A DNA stretch of 64,000 nucleotides from Porpolomopsis calyptriformis (taxonomy: Eukaryota; Basidiomycota; Agaricomycetes; Agaricales; Hygrophoraceae). Positions 1 to 11,268 of the stretch are shown here, piece by piece; positions within the stretch are counted from its first letter, which is position 1, and every line of letters begins with the position of its first letter. The notes under the pieces are model-generated. The model saw nothing but the letters and a program-made list of their open reading frames with translations, was not told the origin of the DNA and made no database searches. The stretch lies in the NCBI GenBank assembly GCA_951640195.1, contig OX621170.1, forward strand, positions 1-64,000, given 5' to 3'. Made by a program: the position numbers and the translations under genes.

Positions 1-497
1 TTCATGAAAACCAACTCGTCGTTGTCCTCAAACATAGTGAAATTTGCCAAGTCTTGTCGCTTTTTCCACTCCATCACCAGATTCTTGATCTAGTCAGAAA
101 AATGGATGGATGCAATACCCCCATATTCGACAGAAAGACATACCATGTCTACATCAAAGTGTGACAAATCGACCCATATGCCTTTCTTGTCGTATCCTTT
201 CGTTGCATCCGATAGATCAAGGAGGTGGGTTGCGAGGTCATCTGCATTACCGCTGAGTGGCTGAAGGAGCAATTTCACCCAACGTGGGATGGGTTCTGGT
301 TCTAGCTTATCGTGACCATCATCCACGACCTAGAAGAAAAAGGATGGCTACCGTCACCATCCATCTGGACTTGTACTCCGAATGACTCGAATGCAAGCCT
401 GATACCCACCAGAGTGGTGTCTGTAGCGCGCCCCTTCCCCTTCGTATCCTAGGAGACATACATATAAGCATACACGAGGCACATGATGGGGAAAATA

Positions 498-1922
498 CTA
501 TACCCTTTTCCTTTTCTCAACCTCTATTTCTGGATCCAGACCTACAAGCAGGCTTTCGGATAGATTTCGATTTCGATTTTTCTGGACGAATTCTTGGATA
601 AATCGCCATTGCTTCTGACTAGGTATGAAGAAGATAAGACCCACCTGCTGAGGGTGATTCACAGATGGTATAGCTGAGGAGGGTATACGCCTTGCCAATG
701 AGGGCTGCTTAGGGCGTCTTACCTGTACAAATCATTCAAATACAAACATAAAACTACAAACAAACCTGGAAGTCCTTGCCAGGAGAAGCAGGTAGTGACT
801 TTGCTGAGACACCTGCTTCTGCTTCTGGTTTTGTATTCGCTTGAATTCTCTGTGTATGGTGAATATGACGCCATTGAAAAATAACATAGTCGGTACCTTT
901 CTCATGGCCTTTTTTCTGGGGACATCACCCCCCGTTAATGCAGGGAGGGTCTGAAAGAAATCCATAGGGCAAGATGCAACCCTCTCTCCACTCCTCAGAA
1001 TCCGTGCTTTGGGGAAATCATTAGATAATTCAACATGCTTGTCCTTGCGTGGGCGTCCTCGCTTCCTTTTTGGAGCTCATGAAATTAATTGAATGATAAG
1101 TACTTAACAAGCTATCGAATTGACATCAGGATCACACACCTTCACCTTCACCCTCACCTTGATCGTTATCATCTTGTTCATATTCGTGTTCGTGTTCATA
1201 CCCAGGTCCAAGTTCAAGCTCAGGTACACGCTCAAGTTCCACGGAGGAGATCGCGACAGCCTCCAAACGATTGGTGAACCCAAATAAGATGCAGTCTGCT
1301 TCGAAACCGTCAAGCCAGGTGGTGCAATTCGATCGGTCACTGAAAGGATCAACGGATTTTAGGACTTGGGGAAGCCAGTAGAATTCTTTGCTCTGCTTCC
1401 AGGATAAAAGGTCTGGGTATACAAGCATTTATTACTCAAGCCTAGCCTTGAAAATATCGATATCTTACCATACCACCAGTGTTGTCTGGAAGAATAATGG
1501 CTTCTAAGCTCGGCTTCGAATGCTTTGAGTTTTTTGGGCTGGTGGGCCTTCCCTAGCTCCAGTCGAACACAGAACCGATGAACGACATCAGGAATCCAAA
1601 GACTGCCAGACGCAGGCTTTTCTCTTTGCGCTTCCTTTATGATATACGTCCTAAGCATGTCATACCATACCATCAACTTTCCAAGATGACTCCCTCCATC
1701 CTCTTTTTGAAATTGCAGCTGAAGCTGGCACAAGTCAATGACGGTGAATATTGGCCTCCACTTTATCGGGAGAGAACAAATATGTTGGGCCGCTTGGACT
1801 GACATGAGTCCATCCTGGGTGGTGTTTTTGATATAGCATCGTGAGGATAGCGGAACCGTGGCCTGCGGGACCTTTCCAACAGGCCACCAGCTAGTTTCGA
1901 GAGCATGCAAATCAGTCTCCAT
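498..1922 (-). CDS. AT-hook hypothetical protein, spliced, 3' end unresolved
   Basis: I do not recognise the family. A long first exon (about 1922 to 1469) joins through a ~60 bp intron to an exon ending near 1147 that is rich in Glu-His and Glu-Gly pairs. That exon splices to a third (about 1079 down to 900) encoding a textbook AT-hook core, K-R-G-R-P-R-K, so binding to the minor groove of AT-rich DNA and a nuclear location are likely. Further open stretches at 698-498, and perhaps 326-90, lie on the same strand, but I could not settle their joins. The gene may run off the left edge. The first in-frame ATG is at 1922; an upstream exon cannot be excluded. No promoter element was recognised. 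Confidence 0.45.
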
Positions 1923-2580
1923 GGATTTTATCAAGAGATTTAGCAAGATGCACTAAAGTGATCGGGGCAAGTATGGTTTGTTTGTCGAGATTTATCAGCT
2001 ACGCCTGCTATACTTCACTGCATATACCGTATTGAGTCGATGGAGCTGTAGATTGAGCTAAAAAGTAGAGGACAACTGTGGAATAACACTGCGCCATTCG
2101 ATCCTGATCCTGCCACCTTCTTCTACCTGCCCTTCTCCCTTGCGTTCACTTAGAGGCCTGGCTGAAATAAATGCATTCCGTTTGAAGCAAAGGTTGGAGA
2201 GCAGTCTAACAGAGTTTCAGTGTACTCCTCTGAACCGAACCGCTCTGTTCCGAACAGAGTGTACTTGGTTAAAAGGTGGTGATACATTGTGGTGCAGTGA
2301 AGCTAAGAGGCAAGAACCAGGCCGACCGAAGGTGAATGGTAACATAGCGCTGTGTAGCACTGACTAACTGCATGACGCATGCAGCGTTCGCTGACAGGAC
2401 ATGAACCTACCGCGGTCTGAGAATTAAGGGGCGAGAAAACCAAGCCAATCGACAGTGAGCGTGGGCAGAGCTCGTTTGCCACAAGCCACAATAATCGTGG
2501 CATCCACACTATAAAATCCCCTCATTTTTTCTCGACCCCAATTCTCCACTTTCTCCCTAAGCCACCACCCACCATCCATC
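1923..2580. other. Intergenic region upstream of the first F-box gene
   Basis: About 650 bases with no supported gene. It holds a short hairpin, CTCTGTT-ccg-AACAGAG, near 2242-2258 and a TATA-like box just before the F-box gene at 2581. Nothing else was recognised. Confidence 0.5.
2510..2517 (+). promoter_or_regulatory. TATA-like box of the F-box-like gene
   Basis: TATAAAAT lies 64 bases before the ATG at 2581, a normal fungal core-promoter distance. The inverted copy of the gene also has a TATA-rich stretch (4939-4950) shortly before its ATG, suggesting the promoter was duplicated with the gene. Confidence 0.45.
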
Positions 2581-3324
2581 ATGATCCTCCTTCCCCTAGA
2601 GCTGTGGTTCAAAATAATCTCCCACATTCAGGACAGGCCCAGGGATCTACTCGCACTATCCCTAGTGAATAGGGATGTTTCCTCCGCTGTGTTGCCCTCC
2701 CTGGCCCAATATGCCATCGTCAATCCATTGCCACAGCCGCGACACCCTATCCACCTTGTTGAGTTCACCGCCATTTCGGAGTGGGGCGGCGATTTGGTTC
2801 AGGAACATCTGGAGATGGCCGGGAGTAACCTGTGGGTCGCCAGGTTGGGATTCGATGCCTCCGGATGTCAGTGTTTTAGTTTATTCCTATATGTCTGGGC
2901 TTTATCACTAATCCCGCATAAAGATGACTGCCTAGAACTCGAGCGGTTAAGCTTTTCCCGCAACTTATACCTCAGGGAAGTTACCCTCTCTGGATTACGA
3001 CTAAAAATGCCGGGTCACTACGACACAATCGATATCTCGAGAATATTTGCTGGATGTCTGATGAGTGCTTTGACCAAGTTCACTCTGGATCTTACACGGG
3101 CCAACCTGGATAACTGCGTCAACGTCAATTGGGCCCTCCTCGACGCATATCTTTCCTCGAGACCTTCCCTTCAATCTGTGCACATTTTAGGCCCTCTGTT
3201 TGTGATAGAGGTCAACGATATCATGCCACTGATTGGCACCAAGGGCATCCTTAGGGTGACATCCATGCCAACCCTGCCGGAACCATCGGTACCATGGCCA
3301 TCCCTATCGTGGGTGGGTATGTAA
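2581..3324 (+). CDS. F-box-like protein, copy A
   Basis: Single-exon gene of 247 residues. The N-terminus (about residues 3-45) has the F-box pattern: L-P-x-E-L-W-x-K-I-I, then D-L-L-A-L-S-L-V-N-R, then a hydrophobic helix. F-box proteins normally recruit substrates to SCF ubiquitin ligases through Skp1. The rest has leucine-rich stretches such as S-R-P-S-L-Q-S-V-H-I-L, as in the divergent LRR-like tails of Agaricomycete F-box expansions. A paralogue lies in inverted orientation at 4101-4904. The start at 2581 matches the start of that copy and has a TATA box upstream. Copy A ends earlier than copy B, which has an extra basic tail. Function and partner are unknown. Confidence 0.65.
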   Translation: MILLPLELWFKIISHIQDRPRDLLALSLVNRDVSSAVLPSLAQYAIVNPLPQPRHPIHLVEFTAISEWGGDLVQEHLEMAGSNLWVARLGFDASGCQCFSLFLYVWALSLIPHKDDCLELERLSFSRNLYLREVTLSGLRLKMPGHYDTIDISRIFAGCLMSALTKFTLDLTRANLDNCVNVNWALLDAYLSSRPSLQSVHILGPLFVIEVNDIMPLIGTKGILRVTSMPTLPEPSVPWPSLSWVGM

Positions 3325-3747
3325 GCGAGGCAGGAAGAAGTTTTGAAGAAGGAAGGGTAGTGGAAGGGGGCAGGATACGGGTTGAATGGGAATGTGGTGA
3401 CGTTATCCTGTAGCCATCTGTTGCAATGGATCGCGTATGATGACCCTGCCTGATACTGATGAGTCTGGATTGGAAGATATCGTCCTCTTGAGACGACCCA
3501 AGCCCAAGGCGGAGAACACAGAGAGAGATCGTTGTCATTGTTGCTGCATCTGTGTCTACTTTTTATATGTATACGACATCGAAGGGGTCTAACCTACAAA
3601 GCGAAGCGCTTTGTGATCCTTTGATAGCACGATATTACTGAGAAGAAAGATTGTTGGATTGCGCAGCGGCTGCAAGTAATATCGAACTGTTGCTTTTGTC
3701 ACCCACGCAGATTCGCCCTGCCATTTCCCATCGGAGAGATCCCTAAA

Positions 3748-3916
3748 GCTAAATATGTAGCAACTCGTGCTGCAAAGGAAGCCTTATGGCTCCGCACCTT
3801 TATTGGTGAAGTATTTGGCCCAATCCCGTCTCAACTATCTTTTCAAACAACCAATCGGCTATCGTGCTATCAAAGGATCACAAAGCCCTGACCCCTTTGA
3901 TGTCGCATACATATAA
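3748..3916 (+). mobile_element. Ty1/copia RNase H remnant
   Basis: The plus strand reads A-K-Y-V-A-T-R-A-A-K-E-A-L-W-L-R, which matches the copia RNase H motif around E-A-E-Y-x-A-x-x-x-A-x-K-E-A-x-W-L-R. After a frame change come N-N-Q-S-A-I-V-L-S-K-D-H and, after another, F-D-V-A-Y-I, matching the later D-N-Q-S-A-I and H-I-D-V-x-Y blocks of the same domain. Only about 170 bases survive. No LTRs, integrase or reverse transcriptase were seen. The terminal part is also present in inverted orientation at about 3550-3640. Confidence 0.6.
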
Positions 3917-4100
3917 AAAGTAGACACAGATGCAAATGTATGTAGTAACAATGACAACGATCTCTCTCTGTGTTCTCTGACTTCGGCTTGGGTAGTCTCA
4001 AGAGGACAATATCTTCCACTTCGGACTGGTCAGTATCAGCCAGGGTCATAACGGATCCATTTCAACAGATTGTTACAGGATAACATTGCCCCGTTCCTAT

Positions 4101-4904
4101 TCAACCTGTATCCTGCCCCGTTCCACTCCCCTTCCTTCTTCGAAACTTCCTCCTACGTATCCGCCCAGATATAGATGGCCATGGTACCAATGGTACCGAT
4201 GGTTCCGGCAAAGTTGGCCTGAACGTGACATCAAGGATGCCCTTCGCGGTGACCAGTGGCATGATATCGCTGACCTCCATCACAGACAGAGGGCCTAAAA
4301 TGTGCACAGATTGAAGGGAAGGTCTCGAGGAAAGATATGCGTCGAGGAGGGCCCAATTGACTTTGATGCAGTTATCCCAGTTGGCCCGTGTAAGATCGAG
4401 AGTGAACTTGGTCAAATCTTCCATAGAACATCCAGCAAATATCCTCGAGATATCGATTAGGTTGACGTTACCCGGCCGTCTTAGTCGTAATCCAGAGAGG
4501 GTAACTTCCCTGAGCCACACGTTGTGGAAAAAGTTTAGGTGCGTGAGTTCGACGCAGTCATCTTCATGCGGGGTTAGCGATAAAACCCAGACACATAGGA
4601 ATAACCTGAAACACTGACAACCGGACGTATTGAATCCCAACCTGGTGACCCTCAGGTTGCTCCCAGCCCTCTTCAAATTTTGCTGAACCCAACCGCCGTG
4701 CCAATTCCTGATGGAGGTGAATTCAAGGAAACGAATCGGGTGTTGCGGCTTTGGCATTGGATCGACAAGCATGTATCGGGCCAGGAATGGAAACACAACG
4801 GAGGCAAAGTTCCTGTTTACTAGTGCCAGTGCGAGCAGATCTTGGGACGAGTTCTGAATGTAGGGGATAATTTTGAGCCACAGATCTATGGGAAGGGAAA
4901 TCAT
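4101..4904 (-). CDS. F-box-like protein, copy B
   Basis: Inverted paralogue of the gene at 2581, 267 residues from the ATG at 4904. The reading frame stays open a further 78 bases upstream, but the ATG at 4904 aligns with the start of copy A. The N-terminal F-box-like segment (L-P-I-D-L-W-L-K-I-I, D-L-L-A-L-A-L-V-N-R) is intact, so both copies could be functional. The C-terminus extends beyond copy A into an Arg/Lys-rich tail, R-R-R-K-F-R-R-R-K-G, which may be new coding sequence gained past the old stop. Role as a putative SCF substrate adaptor is inferred from the family only. Confidence 0.6.
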   Translation of the reverse strand: MISLPIDLWLKIIPYIQNSSQDLLALALVNRNFASVVFPFLARYMLVDPMPKPQHPIRFLEFTSIRNWHGGWVQQNLKRAGSNLRVTRLGFNTSGCQCFRLFLCVWVLSLTPHEDDCVELTHLNFFHNVWLREVTLSGLRLRRPGNVNLIDISRIFAGCSMEDLTKFTLDLTRANWDNCIKVNWALLDAYLSSRPSLQSVHILGPLSVMEVSDIMPLVTAKGILDVTFRPTLPEPSVPLVPWPSISGRIRRRKFRRRKGSGTGQDTG

Positions 4905-5019
4905 GATGGATGATGGTGGTTTTGGGAGACTTTCGGCTGCTCTATATACTAAGTCGACCTCGACGCTTTGACTCACTCTCAACTAAAATCGATTATTCAC
5001 GTGGCTAGGGTCGCTTAAA

Positions 5020-5585
5020 ATGCCACAGTTTGACAGGGTGAACCTGAACGGTCCTCTACTACGACCATCTCCAGCAGTCTTCTTCATGACTGTGTCCGCG
5101 TCGCCTCACTTGGCCACTAGATCTCAATCTCAGAGGGTTACGACCTCAGACCAGATGGAGGGTGAGGGAAACCCCATGGGACCAGGATCTGCGGGGAATC
5201 AAAGTCACGCTGCCCAACATCACCAGGTGAGCTTGCTCTTTTCCTTTTTTTCAGGTTGACAGAGGGGACGTGTTAGGCGAATGAGATGAACATCCCCAAA
5301 GCTGTCAGCCCGAGAAGAAGAAAGCAATGGAAGGCCAAATTTTTGTCGGATGAGGAAACTGAAGAAACACTACCGACCGTCTATGTCAATTCAAAGAACA
5401 CGAAGATGACAACCATAGCAGAGCCGTCGGTAAACACCCAGTCGACAACGGATGGCGATGGCAAGATAGCCGAAGAGATCCAGCAAACAATCCACTGTGG
5501 GATCGTCACTGCGCCAACCCAGCCGGGGACTGATAATGACCCCATTGGACCACAGTCGACGGAGAGCCATGGGATTGATGGTTAG
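5020..5585 (+). CDS. Hypothetical protein, two exons
   Basis: Two open stretches (5020-5226 and 5277-5585) join in frame through a 50 bp intron (donor GTGAGC, acceptor TTAG) to give 171 residues. The product is Ser/Thr/Gln-rich with one basic patch, S-P-R-R-R-K-Q-W-K, and no recognisable domain, so it is probably disordered. A start at the internal ATG at 5086 is equally possible. It begins just over 100 bases upstream of the divergent F-box copy B start at 4904. It may be a spurious reading; the clean intron is the main support. Confidence 0.35.
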
Positions 5586-6823
5586 GGGTCAGAGAGATCA
5601 AAACGATTTCAAACGGTTACGGCGAGAGGATGGAAATGCTGAGGTTGGGATCGAACGGTAAGGCTTTCATTAAAAAATCTGAATATCAGGCCCCTGTGTT
5701 GAATAATATGGTTATCAAGATTCGGCACGCAATCTCTCGGATGCAGTAGAGAAGCATGGATGGTGACCCTTGCCATCCCTCCCGTCTGTAGATTCCACCT
5801 TGTTCTCCCTTAGCCAACTTCCTCTTTACCTTCTTCTCAGGGTGGCCCTCGTACCCATTCTCACTCCCGCACTCTCTTTTCCTACATTTCATCTGCTCAC
5901 GCACGTCGGATATTCCCTATGAATTGAATTTTCATTATGACCTTTTGTGTTGGTATCCAGATGACCACTCACAAAGGTGCAAACCATTCACCGCTTCTCC
6001 AACATCATCAAGGATGGCAGTCACGCTCCATTACAAAGTGAGAAATAAGTGATTCTGAGTCGTCTGAAGAAGCACAAAGATGTCTTTCAGCCGTACTTTA
6101 ATCTTATGTTGCTATACTAGGTGTACCCGAGGCCCTTTACCTTGGCATGTCGTAGATTGACGGCATTTAAAGTTTTCTTAGCAGGCAAGTATTGCGTTCC
6201 ATAATACAGGCTATCGATAAGGTTGAAGACATTAGCAAACCTTTGCCAAAATGAGACTGTTGGAAGGAAGGGAAGGGAAATCAACGAAAAACAGTAACTA
6301 AATCACTCAATCACCCCCTCACATCTTTTCAGTGATGAAAATTTCTAGTTACTGAAAAACAATACCACAGAGTAGGTTTGTAGGTGCGGATCATTAGCAA
6401 ATTGGAAAACTTACATTTAGCTAAGGCGGCAGCTGACTAGTCTACATTAAATTGACTTCACCATGCCCAAAGTACATCTAATCATTGCATGATCACCACG
6501 AATCAGTGCCAGTTGATCTGTTTATCAGTAAATTTCAGTTACGAATGCTGTAATACAATGAGAAAGTCGCTACTATTCAAACAAGAAAAAGAGACCTTCG
6601 GTGATAAAATTTCATCGATTTTAGTTCCAATGGAGATGACCTCAACATCTCACTTGATTTTATGGTTCATCCTTCTTTTATAATTACACTCACGATTGTC
6701 CAAACTGCCTCTTTTGAAGTGCGCAGCCAAGCATAAGTTATGCTGGGCTCGATTTGAACACCTACCAAATATAGGATTAACAAACATTCACAAGTTCCGA
6801 AAGCACTACCGAATCCGAATCCA
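5586..6823. other. Intergenic region with one hairpin
   Basis: About 1.2 kb without a supportable gene. It contains an interrupted hairpin: CAGTAACTA at 6292-6300 pairs with TAGTTACTG at 6346-6354, and ATCACT at 6302-6307 pairs with AGTGAT at 6331-6336. It could be a decayed MITE or chance. Confidence 0.4.
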
Positions 6824-8258
6824 ATGGCAGATCTCGATTTTATTCTCAACGATACCCATAGATGGCAGGATGGCATCTCAGAGGTTCAACCAAGCAGCTG
6901 GCTGTGTCTATTTGAATTGGAGAATTCAAAGAACTACCTGTTCAAACCGATGGGTTCCGACACAAAGATACGCTGGAAGTATTTTCCATTGGAATTCATT
7001 GCCTTTAATATCATCACGAATCAGTCTCGCCACTTTTCCTTGCCATTCATGCTGTGCCAACAGGTTGCGTTTCTTGATCTTCAATATTGGGCTAGCCTGG
7101 TTTCTGGAGATAAATCGATGTCGCGCTATTTAGAGCTGCTAAGGGATGACCTCCTTGAAGAATTCTTCGCAATGGAACCCCCTTCCAGCTTTAATGAACA
7201 ACCTTGGAGTACCCGGCCTTGGGCCGTTCGAACGATGCACTCCTTTGGCCACTCAAAGCCTGACCGTGACGCTTATCTCACCACATGCAGAGAACAGGGC
7301 TGGGAGAGTTATATGCATGGCGACCCATTGGAATATCGTACGTGATGAATCGCTCCCAAAGTCCTGATGGTTTATACTACGTTCTATAATAGGATGGACA
7401 GATATTTTCAACAAATATAAAAAACAAAATACCTGGATGAATTCGGGTCATCGTATTATAGACAGCCTTGCAAGCGCACTGAACAAAGCGAGGGAACATA
7501 TCTCTGTGGGCCCTTCAAACATTTTACTCTCTGCAGCCGACCTTCTCGACAAAGGCGACACCTGTTTGGCACAACAAGCTGGTGTGTGAATGGGATCCAT
7601 CGCTCTCATGCTACATCAGATATCCTGACTAAACGATCAGCCACAGTCAAGATCCCTGAGTTCGATATAAGTATCGACCCAACACATGTGGATAAATCAC
7701 CATTGGATGTCGCATTGGCACATTCTACCTCAAAAGCTGGTACGTGAATGGGATCTATGGGTCTCATGCCACACCAGATATCAAATATCTAGACTGATGA
7801 TGATGATCAGCCACAGAGGAGATTTCTTCTTCATTCGCAGGCGAAATCGAACAGAGGCTTAGGGCTCCATTGCCAACATGCATCGTGCAGCCAAACAAGT
7901 TAGTTCATTCAGCCGCTCGATAACTTAGCATCCTTTGACTACTGTATAGCAGACAATCATCTACACGTGTGGCCGTGGTACGAACCTCGGAACCTCCAAG
8001 TAGGCAGGCTACTCAACGTGAATTTATTTATTGCGTATTGATTTATTAACTTATTCTTATTCTTATTTCTCTCCCACTTCAACAGCACAGGTTGAACGAG
8101 GGAAAAACTACAAACAAAACAAGTGGAAGCGGAATAAAAAGAAGAAAATGAAGGCAGCTCTATTACGAGAGACAGAGGCTGAGTTAGCTGCGCGCAACCC
8201 ACCCAGCCAACCGACGCGACCCAACCATTCAACCACACGGGTGAACCGAGGGAGATAA
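6824..8258 (+). CDS. WAVR-HxFGHS domain protein with basic tail
   Basis: Six exons (6824-7337, 7393-7581, 7641-7739, 7811-7898, 7950-8017, 8086-8258) close exactly in phase to 376 residues. Residues 1-171 form a domain shared with the genes at 8589-11268 and 11918-12840. Its strongest block is P-W-A-V-R-x-x-H-S-F-G-H-S followed by a Cys, a G-W-x-x-Y and a D-P-x-x-Y-R. The first intron has the same place and phase in all three genes. I do not recognise the domain. The second exon is helical; the last is strongly basic (K-W-K-R-N-K-K-K-K-M-K), suggesting nuclear localisation. Unlike its neighbour it has no JmjC domain. The introns around exon 3 are near copies of each other. Function unknown. 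Confidence 0.7.
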
Positions 8259-8588
8259 TAGCTTCAAGGGTGTAGCGCATCTGCTGGGCCAAACACTAAC
8301 CGCAAGTACAACGTGGGGCTCTATCTCCCTAAGGGATAGGGAGTCCAGAAGCTGCCACCTTTCTGTATATGTAAATAAAGCAGATTGTGTTCGGCATATC
8401 TACTAGGTTACATCAGGTTGTAATTGGTTTCATCGCAGGCAAGGTAATGTATGTATTCATGTATGTTTTTTTTTTTTCACGTGAGACATGAGCATCAAAG
8501 TCCAACTCAATTGTATCGATTGTAAAACTGTAACAAAGTACAGGCATATGATAGCAGCACATCAATAGATAATGAATAGAAACTGTCC
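8259..8588. other. Convergent 3' region
   Basis: 330 bases between the stop codons of two convergent genes. It includes a T-tract near 8467-8479. No gene, RNA or repeat was recognised. Confidence 0.5.
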
Positions 8589-11268
8589 CTATGGCGGTGG
8601 AAGAAAAAGTTCGGTGGATAAACATTTTTCTTCACTGAGCGCCATCCAATGCTCTCCACTGACGAGTACTTCTGACTCCATAGCTGTCAGGCTGATTCCT
8701 GCCCTTTCTAGTATCGCCTTGATCTGTTTCTGGGCCTCGTTGATTTCTCCTTCTTCCTCCTGAAAAAGGACATCCCACTTGGTCATCGGAAGGTCTGGCC
8801 TTTTCTGCTCACCCGGCAAAAGGTACTCATTCGATTTGAGAATCATTCTGGCCAGCGCCAAGAATGGCCGTCGATATATTTCTGGAAAGCTAGCTTTTAA
8901 ACAAAAATGAGGGGATATCATTCATTCACGTGCTCACTTCGACTTTTGGCGACATGTGGAAGCGCTAAAACCATGCGAGAAAGCAACCTTGAGACGTGGT
9001 GATTTGCATTTGTTGAAAAATGACCATGCATATGGTCGAAGTCCCGCGATTGTTCAGTGAGGTGAAGCGTCTCATAGGTATAAAAGTGACCTCCCGAACA
9101 ATAGCTTGGCGTGGGGGTGTATACGGCATGCCAAATGCCAGGAGGCATAATTCTGACACATAGAATCAATATATGAGCATGAGTAATCAATTTTTAGAGC
9201 GTTAATAATATAAAAACTTACAGAATCTCCCCTGCAGAAAGAAACGTCGTGAAAATCTGAGCATGTTGATTCAGTTGGTGTAGTTGACTGAAGCAAATAT
9301 CCTTGTGCAGGCTGCGCAACTTGTTCCGGGAGTTGTGACTTTTTGTGTATCTAGGTCGAATAATGGCCCAAATTTTTATCCCGGCGTGCGCATAGATCCA
9401 GGTACACAAGCCGTTAGCATCCTTGTGGGGGAATGTTACGAAGCCAGCATGCGTCAGCAGGTTCCACTGCATCATTTGCCAGGTGCACATCCGAATAACC
9501 TGTGGCCCTGGAAGGACTAGTTCTTGTCGAGTATTCGGCATCTTGTGATGCTTCGACTTGTCCTTTGGAGGGTGCTTCCAAAACTTCGCGAATGATTCAT
9601 GTTTTGTGAGCTGGAATGCGAGTGCTTCGTCACTTATTCGACTGTTAAGGTTACTTGTTGAAATAAGCCAATGTACAAGCTCTCAGCACTCTTACCATAT
9701 AATAGAGGGGGCGGCATTTCTCAGTGAAGGGGCATCCAGGATATTTCCACAGATGTCTACATCCTCAGATGCCTCGATAAACTCCCCCAGGGAAGAGTGG
9801 CTGTGGATGATGCCATCTGACTCCTTCTTGGACCTACCGACTGCACGCAATCTTGCGTCTATACAATATTAAACCACAGTAATCGTAGAGATGGATTTTA
9901 CGTACCATGCCACTGAACTGGCTGGCTTAATGGACCCCTTGCTGCCTCGATCTCCTCCTTACAAAACGTCTCCGGACCTTCAAGATGTTGACCCTGTAAT
10001 ATAATGCATCGCTGATTAGCGAGATGGAGTCGCACGGCTTCATCGATGGCATGAAGTGGTTGGGAAGGTTCTCTTGGTGGGATAACGACATAGTTAGTTT
10101 CATCCAAGTCCCAGTTGTTTATCGAATGGGTTGCAGATGAACCATCAGGTGATTTGGCAAGCACCTCAACTAATTTAGCGTCCTTAACAAAGCTTCAGTT
10201 AGCTGATCAAGAACGAGCACAAAATGATGGACGGACTGCATTTTGATGGCCCGGAACGTGAACCCATGGAAGTACGGTTTGCGACCCATTGGCCCATTGA
10301 ATCGAGGATGCGTCCTGGGGAAAGTTCACTCCCCTCAACGAAGTAAAGTAGTCGTGCTTATTCTGGGTGAGGGGTGCTGATGTTATGCGTTATCTTCTTC
10401 TTCATAAGGATGATGCGATGCGAATAACTTCACATACCAGATATCGTAGCTGGTTGATGTTTTTTTCGACTCGTGGGTTCTTCATCATCGGACAAAGATC
10501 GTTTTTGGGGAAGACTAGCGGCGCTCACTCCTTGGCCCAGTTCATTGGGATGGTTGATGAATCCGATCGCAATAAGATATTGCAGCGAGTCAGATTTCTC
10601 TTGAGCGGCATCGCTTGAAGTGCCAGCCGTCGCTGGAGAGTCTGACCAAGTGTCGGTCGCAAGCATCTCGTTCCCAAATGACACGACCCTGGATATGTGA
10701 CTCTTCCAATCTTCAGTGAGCGATTTAATATCAGCTGTTGCACCCAATATTGATAAGATTACTCACCATATTGAGTCGGATCGTCATCTTCATAAGGCAG
10801 ACGGTTCTCGTTTTTGCAACGATCGGCATAGAGTTGGCGACCTGTTTGAGAGTGTCCAAATGAATGGTAGACTCTGACGGCCCATTGCTTCACCGTCTTC
10901 AATCGCAATGATGCTTGAGTGAGCAGTTTATGATCCTCAAACCACAACTCATGCTGCACGGCCAAACAGAGGTTCTGGAGGTACTGTTTGATTCGTCCTG
11001 CATGTCGTACCTGGTTCTCTGCTTCAAGGCAGCTGTGGCGATGACTCAGGTCAAGGAAAGCAAGGATAGAGCGGTAATGGATGTGTATTTCGCGAGATCG
11101 CAGTGAGTTGTTGTGGTAGAAAAAGAGCTTGAATGTTGTTTGGGTTGATAATTCTGAGAAGCGCCAGAAATTGGACGGTTTATTCAAGAGGGTGGATGTC
11201 TTGGCTGGCCATAAAGCCTCATCATCAAATAGCTCTCCTTCTTTGTTGGCTATCGGTTGGGTGGCCAT
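8589..11268 (-). CDS. JmjC-domain protein with N-terminal WAVR-HxFGHS domain
   Basis: Eight exons (11268-10767, 10710-10438, 10376-10237, 10182-9906, 9858-9696, 9641-9222, 9152-8938, 8893-8589) close in phase to 764 residues. Residues 1-168 are the domain shared with both flanking paralogues. The middle is disordered with a basic K-R...R-K-K-H patch. At about 485-620 is a JmjC-type double-stranded beta-helix: T-H-A-G-F-V-T-F-P-H-K-D gives the H-x-D iron ligands (about residue 525), followed by G-x-K-I-W, and M-P-P-G-I-W-H-A-V supplies the distal His (about 600). JmjC proteins are Fe(II)/2-oxoglutarate oxygenases, often histone or protein demethylases or hydroxylases; the substrate here cannot be told. 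The ATG at 11268 is preferred over an upstream in-frame codon at 11295 by alignment with the paralogues. Confidence 0.85.

Larger units (their letters stand above)
2581..4904. repeat. Inverted gene duplication, tail to tail
   Basis: The plus-strand F-box-like gene at 2581-3324 and the minus-strand gene at 4101-4904 are diverged copies of one sequence. Homology continues past the stop codons into the spacer: the reverse complement of about 3541-3640 closely matches about 3850-3960, including the blocks around CTATCAAAGGATCAC and ATACATATAAAAAGTAGAC. The centre, about 3640-3850, is unique and carries a copia RNase H fragment. The structure is a large imperfect palindrome with a ~0.2 kb centre. 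Confidence 0.7.

Noticed and set aside
5686..5904. Minus-strand open frame of 72 codons
   Set aside because: No splice partners, no domain, and composition like non-coding flank.
8589..11268. TET/JBP-type oxygenase
   Set aside because: The H-x-D and distal His contexts (F-P-H-K-D, P-P-G-I-W-H-A-V) fit JmjC better than TET/JBP.
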